Positions 1 through 7,118 of a stretch of 28,961 bases of DNA are shown here, one piece after another. Every line of letters begins with the position of its first letter. Within the stretch, counting starts at the first letter, position 1. The translations under genes and the position numbers were made by a program. Under the pieces are notes generated by a model. That model ran no database searches. It was not told the DNA's origin and saw only the letters and a program-made list of their open reading frames with translations. The stretch comes from CAYUPY01 sp964446595 (lineage in GTDB: Bacteria; Patescibacteriota; Dojkabacteria; J137; JAEUSD01), in NCBI GenBank assembly GCA_964446595.1, contig CAYUPY010000011.1, positions 1 through 28,961 of the forward strand. Reading direction: 5' to 3'.

Positions 1-1
1 A

Positions 2-703
2 GTTAGAATTAATGTACCTGGCACAGAATGGTCGAATACTACAAGTTTTATAATCCCTAAGCCACCACTAACCCCTACAGCACTGACTCCGAAAAATAAC
101 CAGCAGGTTAGCTGGGGAGAATATGTTGAGTTAACATGGGCTGACAAACCAAGTAGTGTAGCTGATGAGTATCATGTGCAGATAGCTACGGATGCTGAGT
201 TTACCAATGTGATTCGAGACCAAGAAATATCTGAGGTAGAGCCTTTAAACAAGCGCACTTATCGTGTAGTAGGATTGGATCAGGGCATAACCTACTACTG
301 GAAAGTACGGGCGCAATCACCACGTGGGCTGACAAGTGAGTGGTCAAATACTCTCTCATTTAGACTAGGGCAACAAATACTGACTCCCACGCCAATATCC
401 CCGCCAAATGACTCCACTCATGATCCAGCCAATGATTTATTGCTCAGCTGGCAAGTTAACAAGACAACTAGTGCTACCCACTATCTAGTAGAAATCTCAA
501 ATTCCCCTGAGTTTAGCTCAGAATCTACAATCTATTCAGAGATTGAACAACAGATGACGATCGATCAGGTTGCTTTTGAGCACCTTGTTGATCAACAGTT
601 CAGCCCTGGACAATACTTCTGGAGAGTCAGAGGCGAAAGGAAGCCTACATCAGTACCTGGTGTGTATAGTAGCTGGTCAGTGGTGCAAAAATTTACCATT
701 TAA
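2..703 (+). CDS. Fibronectin type III repeat surface protein, C-terminal part (5' end outside window)
   Basis: The frame is open from the window edge to TAA at 701-703, so this is the last 233 codons of a longer protein. At least two full repeats of about 95-105 residues are visible (about residues 20-125 and 125-233), plus the end of an earlier one. Each repeat has the fibronectin-III pattern: a Pro-rich start, a mid-repeat LTW or LSW strand, a YYWKVRA or YFWRVRG strand, and a SEWSN or SSWSV end before the last strand. Such repeats normally act as extracellular spacers or binding modules. No C-terminal anchor or sorting motif is seen. An internal ATG at 176 lies in the middle of a repeat and is not the start. 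The exact role is unknown. Confidence 0.85.
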   Translation, partial: VRINVPGTEWSNTTSFIIPKPPLTPTALTPKNNQQVSWGEYVELTWADKPSSVADEYHVQIATDAEFTNVIRDQEISEVEPLNKRTYRVVGLDQGITYYWKVRAQSPRGLTSEWSNTLSFRLGQQILTPTPISPPNDSTHDPANDLLLSWQVNKTTSATHYLVEISNSPEFSSESTIYSEIEQQMTIDQVAFEHLVDQQFSPGQYFWRVRGERKPTSVPGVYSSWSVVQKFTI

Positions 704-720
704 TCGTGTTATTATACTTT

Positions 721-1275
721 ATGAATAATACTACTAGGGAACAAGCGTATTCTTTCCTAACTGAATACGTTCAAGATGAATACCAATTACTGCACGCTGA
801 AATGGTCGAAGCGGCTATGCTTTCTGTTGCAACTCACCTTAGGCTAAGCCAAGAACAGCAAGAAAAATTTGCTCTTACTGGACTTATACACGACTGGGAC
901 TACGAAAAATGGCCAGACGAACACCCTGGACACTACGACTTATTACAAACGAAACTGGCATTTGTAGATGAAGAGGTGATAAACGCAATTAAAGGTCATG
1001 TCGACCTGAACTTTCCACGCGAAACAAAATTAGCCCAGGCCTTACTAGCATGTGATGAATTTAGTGGCCTATTATACGCTTATATGAAAATGGTGGGCAG
1101 CTATGCTGAAATGAAAACAAAGTCGATTCACAAAAAAGTCCATAAAGATCTAAAATTCGCCGCAAAAGTAAATCGCGAAGATGTAAAGACTGGTATAGCA
1201 GAACTTGGTATTCCAGAAGAGGAATTCTATCAACTTCTGCGAGATACATTTGCCGCTAAATATGACGCGGTTTAA
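721..1275 (+). CDS. HD-superfamily predicted hydrolase (COG2316-like)
   Basis: A 184-residue protein with the metal-binding pattern of HD phosphohydrolases: H25 in HAEMVE, the HD pair H57-D58 in LIHDWDYEKWPDEH, then H68, H93 (KGHVD) and D112 (ACDEFSG). The C-terminal stretch with SIHKKVHKDLKFAAKVNRE resembles the family of small predicted HD hydrolases often labelled COG2316. The substrate is unknown; HD proteins usually cleave phosphate esters, often of nucleotides. I chose ATG at 721; a GTG at 706 in the same frame adds only five non-conserved residues. It lies 17 nt after the fibronectin gene and has no Shine-Dalgarno. A TATACT at 713-718 is too close to the ATG to be its promoter. Confidence 0.85.
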   Translation: MNNTTREQAYSFLTEYVQDEYQLLHAEMVEAAMLSVATHLRLSQEQQEKFALTGLIHDWDYEKWPDEHPGHYDLLQTKLAFVDEEVINAIKGHVDLNFPRETKLAQALLACDEFSGLLYAYMKMVGSYAEMKTKSIHKKVHKDLKFAAKVNREDVKTGIAELGIPEEEFYQLLRDTFAAKYDAV

Positions 1276-1297
1276 CTTTCAGTTAACCCTAAACTCA

Positions 1298-1303
1298 TAC
1301 AAT
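1298..1303 (+). promoter_or_regulatory. Possible -10 box for ssb
   Basis: TACAAT (five of six consensus bases) lies 28 nt before the ssb ATG, just after the HD gene stop. A -35 candidate about 16 bp upstream (CTTTCA, 1276-1281) matches poorly. The call rests mainly on the -10 box. Confidence 0.35.
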
Positions 1304-1331
1304 AAAGTACTTTAATTTTTAGTACTCACGT

Positions 1332-1679
1332 ATGAGTTATCACCAAGTAGTGCTAGTGGGCAGAGCCACCAGTAATTCCAAATTTGTCGAAGCTGACGGC
1401 AAAAAAAAGTTTGCGGCTTTTTCCGTTGCTGTAAACGACTTTAACACCAAAAGCCGCAAAGCAGACACCACCTTCTACGAATGCTTGCTTTTTGGCAAAA
1501 AACAAATGGAAGCAGCTGAAAAGCATGTTAAAAAAGGTGAATTGCTAACGGTAGTTGGTCGCCCCAATATATCTGCATATATCTCTAAGTCCAAGCAACC
1601 AAAGGCGAGCGTAAAAGTACTAGTTAATGACTGGTATGTAACTAACAATTCACCTAAATCTACTGATTCAGCGTCGTAA
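1332..1679 (+). CDS. ssb: Single-stranded DNA-binding protein, short form
   Basis: A 115-residue OB-fold SSB. It starts MSYHQVVLVGRATSNSKF, followed by the core strand KKFAAFSVAVN, the TTFYECLLFGKK strand and the KKGELLTVVGRPNISAY turn, all typical of bacterial SSB. It is much shorter than the usual 150-180 residues. The flexible tail is nearly absent, and the protein ends SPKSTDSAS without the acidic DDDIPF-type tip that recruits partner proteins. It should bind ssDNA in replication and repair, but partner recruitment may differ. Its 3' end overlaps the 3' end of the opposite-strand DUF4012 gene by 20 bp. A 12-bp perfect inverted repeat lies inside the gene. Confidence 0.9.
   Translation: MSYHQVVLVGRATSNSKFVEADGKKKFAAFSVAVNDFNTKSRKADTTFYECLLFGKKQMEAAEKHVKKGELLTVVGRPNISAYISKSKQPKASVKVLVNDWYVTNNSPKSTDSAS
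1410..1460 (+). repeat. Intragenic perfect inverted repeat in ssb (12-bp arms, 27-nt loop)
   Basis: Arms at 1410-1421 (TTTGCGGCTTTT) and 1449-1460 (AAAAGCCGCAAA) are exact reverse complements. The repeat lies in the conserved OB-fold coding region and needs no inserted residues. Confidence 0.85.
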
Positions 1680-3879
1680 TAGTGTCTAGCATGTCAGCAT
1701 ATTCATCTAGCCTGTGAGTGTAGTCCTCTACACTAATTACGCCATCACGATAGGTAAGTACTTTGTCGCGGTCAAGCTTAACAGTCACGCTGGTAACTTG
1801 ACCGCGATGCTGAATATTAATCGTATGCTGCTCATTTTGCTTACCTGGATGCTTTTGTAAAAGCATTCGGTAACCGTTGTCAGTTTTGTAGTTAATCGTA
1901 TCGGGGAGCTGATAGCTAACATTTAAAAAGTGTTCTGTTGGTGGATCAGCCTCAGTATTACGGCGATAATCATACCAAATCACATTGTCTATCACCTGCT
2001 TTTCCATCACGTCACTAAAATAAGTCTGGGGTTGGTAAATGTAACGAGATTTTTCGTAACCATCGGAAAATTTATACTTCGTGTCCTGTGGGGTTAAGAA
2101 CCTAACCCAAGCTCGGTAATTATATCGTGGAAGGTCTGTCAAAATATGACGATGCTTATTAATATCAAACACAGTGCTGTTAGTCCAGTGTACCTGTACA
2201 TCTTTACTTACTACACCATCATCACCAATAATAACGTTCTGCTCAACCGTATTTCTTATAAAGAAATTTGATTTTAGACCACACACTTGCGCTTCAGATA
2301 ATTGGAAGTAGTCACCATCAAAGTTCTTTTCCACCCTACCGCTAAGTCCTAATTCATCAAAATAAGCTTGCATCTCTGTATCTTTGGAAGAGAGTGCTAC
2401 ATTACGAGCCTGAATTGTGTGAATCATTTTCTTGAAAATTTCCGGAAATTTCTTAGCATCTAAATCATTGACCTTTTGCTGAGCCACTGTGGCTACCTCT
2501 CCAATAAAGCTTTTTCTTGTTGAAGGATCAAATACCGCGGATGAAGTCTCTGAGAATATTTCTTTAGCTAAATTATCAGAAGTCAGCTTAATTTCATTCC
2601 CTTCGTCATCTTTAATTATCAAAGGTTCAATGAAAGAAACTAAGTCACTAGCAAAAAAAGTGTTGAAAATTACTACATGATCATATTCTGGATATTTGTC
2701 AGGGAATACTCTTCTGGCGGCGTCATAATAGGCACTAAACATCTCCATTGTTTTATGCAAATCAGGGTATATACCCGCATCTTGAGGGCGCAAAGAGACT
2801 GCGCCACACCCACGAATCATTAAGACTTGTTGACCATAAATATTTATATAGTTCCTTACAGGGTCTTGATAATAAGCACCAGCAGCAGAAGCATCAAAAA
2901 ACAGATCCCAAGTATCGGTAATTTTAATGTTATCTTTTAGCTCTCCATTCTCTACAGTAACTACTCCGAAAGCAGATAAAATTCCGCCTGAACTTCTCAT
3001 TTCTTTTTCATTCTGCAGGATTACTAGATACTTACTTGACCCACCAGCACCAAGGAGGTCTGGCAAAGCCGACATTGTCTCTTTTAGTTGACTGGAGAGA
3101 CTAGGATAGTCCTCAGTTAGTTTTTGTACGGACGTTAGCACTGCAGCATAATCATTACCACCTACGCTGGGTACATAAGCAGGATCTAGCTCATTAAATT
3201 CCGCCATTATTTCCAAAATATCTGGTTCAAGCTCTTCATAAAGCTTTACTAATCTGGGCAGCTCTTTTACAACATCGCTTAAACTATTCTCCTCAGCCTT
3301 GGCTGTATCAGTTTTAGAATCAGCAGCCATGGCATCTTTAGCATCTGTGCTAGCAACAGCTTCGCTTGCTACATCCACCTGATACCCCATCGATTCCAGC
3401 ACTACTTTTAAATCAGGAAGGGATTTCTCTAGAAAGTTGCCACTCTTTTCTGACAATGAGCGCACTACCTGCAAGTTCTTATAATATCCTTGCGTAAATT
3501 CTAGCTCATCTAGAAATTGATACCTATCAATCTCCGAATTAATGTTTTTAAGTTCGGTTTGAATACTATTAAAGTAACCATCAATACCACTCAAATTCTT
3601 ACTCTGAAAGTCACCTGCTAGAGCAGTAAAGTTAGCGTTAATTGTACGTGCTGAGTTTAAGACTCTTTGCGCAGGTATCATGAACACATAGAAAAATACT
3701 CCCAAGCCCACTAGAAAGATAGCGGTAAGTGTAAGGGGAATAATCATCCATTTCTTGCGATAGCTGCGGTGATTCTTCTCAGCTTTCAGTTTCAGTTTCT
3801 TCTTTTGCACGCGCCTGCTAGTTTTCTCTTTACTTGCAGGGATTTTCAGCTTGTTGGTAACGTAAATAGGTTTTGACAT
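1660..3879 (-). CDS. DUF4012-family single-pass membrane protein
   Basis: A 739-residue protein with a very basic, Lys-rich cytoplasmic N-terminus (residues 1-44), one transmembrane helix (about 45-70) and a long extracytoplasmic part. The DUF4012 signature is present around residues 275-310: KYLVILQNEKEMRSSGGIL, followed by FGVVTVENGELK. This family is common in Patescibacteria and in Gram-positives, usually near envelope genes; its biochemical function is not established. A helical region follows the membrane anchor, including a low-complexity Ala/Asp/Lys stretch around 180-200. It is transcribed alone, divergent from the acidic-protein gene. Its stop lies inside ssb on the opposite strand. 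No Shine-Dalgarno precedes the ATG. Confidence 0.85.
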   Translation of the reverse strand: MSKPIYVTNKLKIPASKEKTSRRVQKKKLKLKAEKNHRSYRKKWMIIPLTLTAIFLVGLGVFFYVFMIPAQRVLNSARTINANFTALAGDFQSKNLSGIDGYFNSIQTELKNINSEIDRYQFLDELEFTQGYYKNLQVVRSLSEKSGNFLEKSLPDLKVVLESMGYQVDVASEAVASTDAKDAMAADSKTDTAKAEENSLSDVVKELPRLVKLYEELEPDILEIMAEFNELDPAYVPSVGGNDYAAVLTSVQKLTEDYPSLSSQLKETMSALPDLLGAGGSSKYLVILQNEKEMRSSGGILSAFGVVTVENGELKDNIKITDTWDLFFDASAAGAYYQDPVRNYINIYGQQVLMIRGCGAVSLRPQDAGIYPDLHKTMEMFSAYYDAARRVFPDKYPEYDHVVIFNTFFASDLVSFIEPLIIKDDEGNEIKLTSDNLAKEIFSETSSAVFDPSTRKSFIGEVATVAQQKVNDLDAKKFPEIFKKMIHTIQARNVALSSKDTEMQAYFDELGLSGRVEKNFDGDYFQLSEAQVCGLKSNFFIRNTVEQNVIIGDDGVVSKDVQVHWTNSTVFDINKHRHILTDLPRYNYRAWVRFLTPQDTKYKFSDGYEKSRYIYQPQTYFSDVMEKQVIDNVIWYDYRRNTEADPPTEHFLNVSYQLPDTINYKTDNGYRMLLQKHPGKQNEQHTINIQHRGQVTSVTVKLDRDKVLTYRDGVISVEDYTHRLDEYADMLDTITTLNQ
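1766..1807 (-). repeat. Intragenic perfect inverted repeat in the DUF4012 gene (11-bp arms, 20-nt loop)
   Basis: Arms at 1766-1776 (TCGCGGTCAAG) and 1797-1807 (CTTGACCGCGA) are exact reverse complements, with a possible extra G-T pair outside. It lies near the 3' end of the gene. Confidence 0.85.
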
Positions 3880-3904
3880 TTCGGTGACAGTATATCAGTT
3901 GAAA

Positions 3905-3910
3905 ATTATA
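3905..3910 (-). promoter_or_regulatory. Possible -10 box of the DUF4012 gene
   Basis: A perfect TATAAT is read on the minus strand, 25 nt upstream of the ATG at 3879. No good -35 is found at 16-18 bp. A TATACT nearer the start codon is an alternative. Confidence 0.35.
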
Positions 3911-3941
3911 ACGAATAGCCATTAAAAAATGCCAGTTTTAA

Positions 3942-3970
3942 TTGACAAAATCTACAAGTTGACCTATTTT
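3942..3970 (+). promoter_or_regulatory. Promoter of the acidic protein-tig-recF operon
   Basis: TTGACA at 3942-3947, a 17-bp spacer, then TATTTT at 3965-3970. Transcription would start near 3977, giving a leader of about 18 nt before the ATG at 3995. This supports ATG 3995 rather than the upstream in-frame start at 3929, which would lie before the promoter. Confidence 0.6.
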
Positions 3971-3994
3971 AGGGAGATATTCAAATATAAAACT

Positions 3995-4297
3995 ATGGCA
4001 AAAAGCAAAACTTCACAATTAAATGACGATTTGACTGACGACCAAGATACAACTGTAGAAGTAGATGAAGATAGTAGCTCAGTTAACTACAGTATTGGTA
4101 ACCTAGACGAAATCGACGTTGGTAATATAAGTGAATACGAAGAAATCGACGAGGATGAAGAAGATGATTCCAGTACTACAAGAAGTACTTCTAGTCGACT
4201 TGTAGATCCTTATGCTCCTAGTGATGGTAGTGGCGAAATGGACGAATTTTTGGCGAACGTCAACGATGACGAAGATTGGCCACAAGATTACGAGTAA
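3995..4297 (+). CDS. Small, highly acidic protein of unknown function
   Basis: A 100-residue protein that I do not recognise. It starts MAKSKTSQLNDD and is dominated by Asp, Glu, Ser and Thr, with acidic runs (DEDEEDD near the middle) and an acidic C-terminus ending WPQDYE. It has no membrane segment, no signal peptide and only a few basic residues, so it is probably largely disordered. It is the first gene of an apparent operon with trigger factor (44 nt downstream) and recF. Start ATG 3995 was chosen because a good promoter lies at 3942-3970; the longer in-frame start at 3929 has unrelated composition. It could be a charged chaperone- or polymerase-associated protein, but nothing in the sequence proves that. 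Confidence 0.65.
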   Translation: MAKSKTSQLNDDLTDDQDTTVEVDEDSSSVNYSIGNLDEIDVGNISEYEEIDEDEEDDSSTTRSTSSRLVDPYAPSDGSGEMDEFLANVNDDEDWPQDYE

Positions 4298-4341
4298 ATG
4301 CTATCATCTCAGGGAAAACTCGTTAATTTTTAATTGTTTGT

Positions 4342-5466
4342 ATGGACATCCAAGACAAGTATGAATTTTCTGTTGAAAAGCAGGAAAACAATGTAATTAG
4401 TGTAAAGGTAAAAGCTAACGCTGACCTATTTGCAGAATTTAAAGACAAAGCTTTCGACAAACTGGCTAAAACAGTCAAAATTGCTGGTTTTAGACCTGGT
4501 AAAGCTCCAAAGGCAAAGATTGAAGCTAAGATCGGTAACGACATCTACTCCGAAACTATACGGCAATTACTTCCTGAGGTCGCAGCTAGCATTGTAGAAA
4601 GTGAGAACTTTAACCCTGTTACCCAACTTGAGTACGATATTCAAAAATTTACTGAAGCTGAAGGTGTAGAATTTAGTTTTAGTTTTGCTAACTATCCAGA
4701 GGTAAAACTTCCCAAACTAGAATCTTTAAGTGTAGAAGTAGATATGAGTGAAGAAGTAACAGAGAAGGAAATTACCGATGTAATGCAGAATTTGTACCAA
4801 AGTGAACAACGAGAAAACAAACAACAAGACCTAGAGGAAGAAGAGTCTGAAAAACAAGAAAAAGAAGAGAAATTCGACCCTTCTATGATCACAGATGAAA
4901 TGGTAACTAAGTGGGACATTGATGGAGCGAAAACAGTAGATGAGCTAAAAAAGGCCATTGAACAAAAATTAAAAGAAGTAAAGCATCAACAGAATCATCG
5001 TAAGCTAGAGGAGTCTGTGATTGAAGCAGTGGTCGAGGCTGCTGAGTTTGAAATTCCTGATGCACTACTAGAACAACAATCTCAACAGATATTAAACCAA
5101 TACTTGGCTCGCATTGAAGAACTGGATATTGATAAAGATACTTTCTTAGCTGCACAAGGATTAGATATGTCTAAGCTGGAAGAACAGAAGAAAGAAGAAG
5201 CCCGCAAACAAATTTCAGTCGACTTGGTGCTAAATGAAGTTGCTAAGCAAGCTGACGTAATACCTACAACTGAGGATATTGAGGCTCAAATTGCTGGCGT
5301 TCAAGACGAAAAAACCCGTGAACAGCTAGATAGCTTTAATGGCAGACGCTATATCCTAAGTACTTTACTGCAAGCTAACGCAATTGAGCATTTAGAGAAA
5401 GTAGTAAAGGTAAAAGCACCAAAAAAGACCGAGAAAAAGAGTACCTCCAAGCCTAAGAAAAAATAG
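4342..5466 (+). CDS. tig: Trigger factor lacking the PPIase domain
   Basis: A ribosome-associated chaperone of 374 residues. The N-terminal ribosome-binding domain (about 1-135) carries the signature GFRPGKAP at residues 49-56, which docks on ribosomal protein L23. In the usual family (about 430 residues) an FKBP-type prolyl isomerase domain follows at about 150-245. Here that place holds only a Glu/Lys/Gln-rich linker (about 155-180, including DLEEEESEKQEKEEK). The helical C-terminal cradle then resumes at SMITDEMVTKWDIDGAKTV and runs to the Lys-rich tail. Chaperone activity is likely; isomerase activity is not. It lies 44 nt after the acidic-protein gene and 13 nt before recF, so the three are probably co-transcribed. 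No Shine-Dalgarno is seen. Confidence 0.9.
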   Translation: MDIQDKYEFSVEKQENNVISVKVKANADLFAEFKDKAFDKLAKTVKIAGFRPGKAPKAKIEAKIGNDIYSETIRQLLPEVAASIVESENFNPVTQLEYDIQKFTEAEGVEFSFSFANYPEVKLPKLESLSVEVDMSEEVTEKEITDVMQNLYQSEQRENKQQDLEEEESEKQEKEEKFDPSMITDEMVTKWDIDGAKTVDELKKAIEQKLKEVKHQQNHRKLEESVIEAVVEAAEFEIPDALLEQQSQQILNQYLARIEELDIDKDTFLAAQGLDMSKLEEQKKEEARKQISVDLVLNEVAKQADVIPTTEDIEAQIAGVQDEKTREQLDSFNGRRYILSTLLQANAIEHLEKVVKVKAPKKTEKKSTSKPKKK

Positions 5467-5479
5467 CTAATAAAATAGC

Positions 5480-6580
5480 GTGATTACTCGGATCTCACTG
5501 ACCAACTACCGCAACTTAAATATGGATGTGGAACTGGGCGTTAGGGGCAACGTTATCGTTGCCCCTAACGGGTCAGGAAAGAGCAATTTCCTAGAAAGCA
5601 TTTACCTACTTTATTCTGGTCGCAGTTTCCGCCCACTTGCTAGCTTTAGCCAAATGATTGGGCCAGACCATGATTTTGGTAAAGCTATTGTCAATAGCGA
5701 AGGTGCTGAGCTTAGCGCTGTAATTACTAAATCTGAGTCTAGTAGTGGAGTAAAAAAGCAGTATTTGTTTAACGGCAAGCGCACCACTTTGACTAAGTTG
5801 AGTGCGCGCTTGCCAGTTATTTTATTCGCTCCACATGCTGTTGACTTAGTCGCTGGGGACCCAAGCCTGCGACGCAAAGACCTAGATGACTTTCTCGGGG
5901 GCATTTATAGCGAGTATCGCCGAGAGCTAAAACGCTATCAAAAATTACTTAAGAATCGTAATGCCCTGTTAAGACACCTGCGCGAATTCCGAAATGATCA
6001 AGAATCAGCTGGCACTTTAGGCTATTGGACTGCGGAGTTAGTATCTTCTGCAGAAAAGCTTGTGGGGTTTAGACTCAATTTTCTGGAAAAGGTGGAAAGT
6101 TTTATTGCTAAAGCAAGTGAAGATATCTATCACTATCAGAAGAATAAGCTGCAGGTTAAATATGTCAGTAAACATCCTAGTAATAGCCCCACAGGTTATG
6201 TGGAGCACTTACAAGAAAAATTTAGTGAACGTCAACAACTCGAAATAGAGTCTGCGCAAACGCTTTATGGTCCACATAAAGATGATTATCAGATTCTTTT
6301 TAATAGCGAAGATCTTCGCTACCTTGGCTCACGTGGCCAACAAAGATTGGCAGTATTTACCTGGAAATATGCTCAGCATACCTTTTCTACAAATGAGTTA
6401 GGCATCAAACCTATATTCTTAGTAGATGACTTAATGTCTGAACTCGACCAGCAACATCAGAATCAATTGGCTAGTTTTATGTTAGAAAAGTTGGATAGTC
6501 AGTTTATTCTCACCTCAGCTACTGAAAAAGACGTGCCAGAAAAAATGCGCTCAACTAGCAATAACATTAAGTTTGATTAG
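5480..6580 (+). CDS. recF: DNA replication and repair protein RecF
   Basis: A 366-residue SMC-like ATPase that helps load RecA at single-strand gaps. The N-terminus reads MITRISLTNYRNL. The Walker A is APNGSGKS (residues 28-35), with Ala where Gly is usual, followed by NFLESIYLLYSGRSFR. The ABC-type signature region is LYGPHKDDY and then GSRGQQRLAVF. Walker B and D-loop are FLVDDLMSELD (about 313-323). The start is GTG with no Shine-Dalgarno, 13 nt after tig. RecF usually sits beside dnaA and dnaN; here it follows tig. Two perfect inverted repeats lie in the gene, one over the Walker A codons. The stop codon is part of a hairpin shared with the opposite gene. Confidence 0.93.
   Translation: MITRISLTNYRNLNMDVELGVRGNVIVAPNGSGKSNFLESIYLLYSGRSFRPLASFSQMIGPDHDFGKAIVNSEGAELSAVITKSESSSGVKKQYLFNGKRTTLTKLSARLPVILFAPHAVDLVAGDPSLRRKDLDDFLGGIYSEYRRELKRYQKLLKNRNALLRHLREFRNDQESAGTLGYWTAELVSSAEKLVGFRLNFLEKVESFIAKASEDIYHYQKNKLQVKYVSKHPSNSPTGYVEHLQEKFSERQQLEIESAQTLYGPHKDDYQILFNSEDLRYLGSRGQQRLAVFTWKYAQHTFSTNELGIKPIFLVDDLMSELDQQHQNQLASFMLEKLDSQFILTSATEKDVPEKMRSTSNNIKFD
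5539..5570 (+). repeat. Intragenic perfect hairpin over the recF Walker A codons (14-bp arms, 4-nt loop)
   Basis: Arms at 5539-5552 (CGTTAGGGGCAACG) and 5557-5570 (CGTTGCCCCTAACG), loop TTAT. The right arm encodes the VAPNG of the Walker A motif, including the unusual first Ala. Confidence 0.9.
5774..5814 (+). repeat. Second intragenic inverted repeat in recF (9-bp arms)
   Basis: Arms at 5774-5782 (GGCAAGCGC) and 5806-5814 (GCGCTTGCC). A further CACT/AGTG pairing inside the loop extends the hairpin across a small internal loop. Confidence 0.7.
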
Positions 6581-6602
6581 GCTATATCGAACGGTAGCCT
6601 AA
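6577..6602. terminator. Hairpin holding the stop codons of both convergent genes
   Basis: TTAGGCTA (6577-6584) pairs perfectly with TAGCCTAA (6595-6602) around a 10-nt loop. The recF stop TAG (6578-6580) lies in one arm and the stop of the opposite zinc-ribbon gene (6599-6601) in the other. There is no T-run on either side, so it is only a terminator-like structure, possibly serving both directions. Confidence 0.5.
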
Positions 6603-6994
6603 GAAATAGATTTCTCCTCGTCTGTGCTAGCCTTTTCAACTAGCTGTAGAAAATCATTCAAGCTTCGCACCCCTTGTAGACTTGAATATACCTCTAGCGC
6701 CTCATCTTTGTGTACAGATGGTTTACCTGCAAACTTAGCAAATTCTGGCCCTACTATATCTGAATTATTACTCTCGAAGCGTTGGATAGTCATAGGGCCA
6801 TTTGGGGAAAGCCTAATAACCTGTACAAGTCCACAACTACTACAACTAAGCTGAAAAATAATTTCACCTTGCTTCATATTCACCACGCTTAAGTCATGAT
6901 TGCCATGGGCATGTCCACAATTGGAACAAAACTTAGGCGACAGCATGGGATGCATCTTTAAATAATTTATAAGTTTGTCGAGATTGATGTCCAT
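6599..6994 (-). CDS. Zinc-ribbon protein of unknown function
   Basis: A 131-residue protein with two CxxC knuckles, C23/C26 (FCSNCGH) and C51/C54 (SCSSCGL), separated by about 25 residues. This is a classic rubredoxin-like zinc ribbon. A short helical lead (MDINLDKLINYL) precedes it. The C-terminal 50 residues (SVHKDEALEVYSSL onward) look helical and carry no known motif. It has no membrane segment. Zinc ribbons of this size usually bind nucleic acid or protein partners; no target can be named. It is a single gene converging on recF and divergent from dus, with a reasonable promoter of its own at 7024-7053. Confidence 0.75.
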   Translation of the reverse strand: MDINLDKLINYLKMHPMLSPKFCSNCGHAHGNHDLSVVNMKQGEIIFQLSCSSCGLVQVIRLSPNGPMTIQRFESNNSDIVGPEFAKFAGKPSVHKDEALEVYSSLQGVRSLNDFLQLVEKASTDEEKSIS

Positions 6995-7023
6995 AATTTT
7001 AGGCAGTAAAGGCTATCACTCTA

Positions 7024-7053
7024 ATAATAACACTGCTAATTTTCATATTGCAA
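7024..7053 (-). promoter_or_regulatory. Promoter of the zinc-ribbon gene
   Basis: On the minus strand: TTGCAA (7048-7053), an 18-bp spacer, then TATTAT (7024-7029). The leader would be about 20-25 nt before the ATG at 6994. Confidence 0.5.
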
Positions 7054-7087
7054 GCATAATTGCCACTTTTTTTCTACCAAAAACAGC

Positions 7088-7093
7088 TATAAT
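7088..7093 (+). promoter_or_regulatory. -10 box of the dus promoter
   Basis: A perfect TATAAT lies 31 nt before the dus ATG. The only TTG-type -35 candidate (TTGCCA, 7060-7065) is 22 bp away, so the -35 is weak or absent. A 6-bp inverted repeat (ACAGCT at 7083-7088 and AGCTGT at 7109-7114) flanks the predicted start site and could be an operator or chance. Confidence 0.5.
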
Positions 7094-7118
7094 CCTACAG
7101 CCGAATTGAGCTGTAATT

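Noticed and set aside
713..718. TATACT before the HD gene as its promoter
   Set aside because: It is only 2 nt from the ATG, so transcription would begin inside the coding region.
706..720. GTG start for the HD hydrolase
   Set aside because: It adds five residues (MLLYF) with no family match; ATG at 721 fits the family start better.
3929..3994. Longer start for the acidic protein
   Set aside because: The extension is hydrophobic/basic, unlike the rest, and it contains the likely -35 and -10 boxes.
4692..4958. Antisense Ser-rich open frame over tig
   Set aside because: It is the mirror of Glu/Lys-rich codons of trigger factor and has no independent support.
6746..6800. 8-bp inverted repeat TGGCCCTA/TAGGGCCA in the zinc-ribbon gene
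   Set aside because: Repeats with 8-bp arms and loops up to 40 nt are expected many times by chance in this length.
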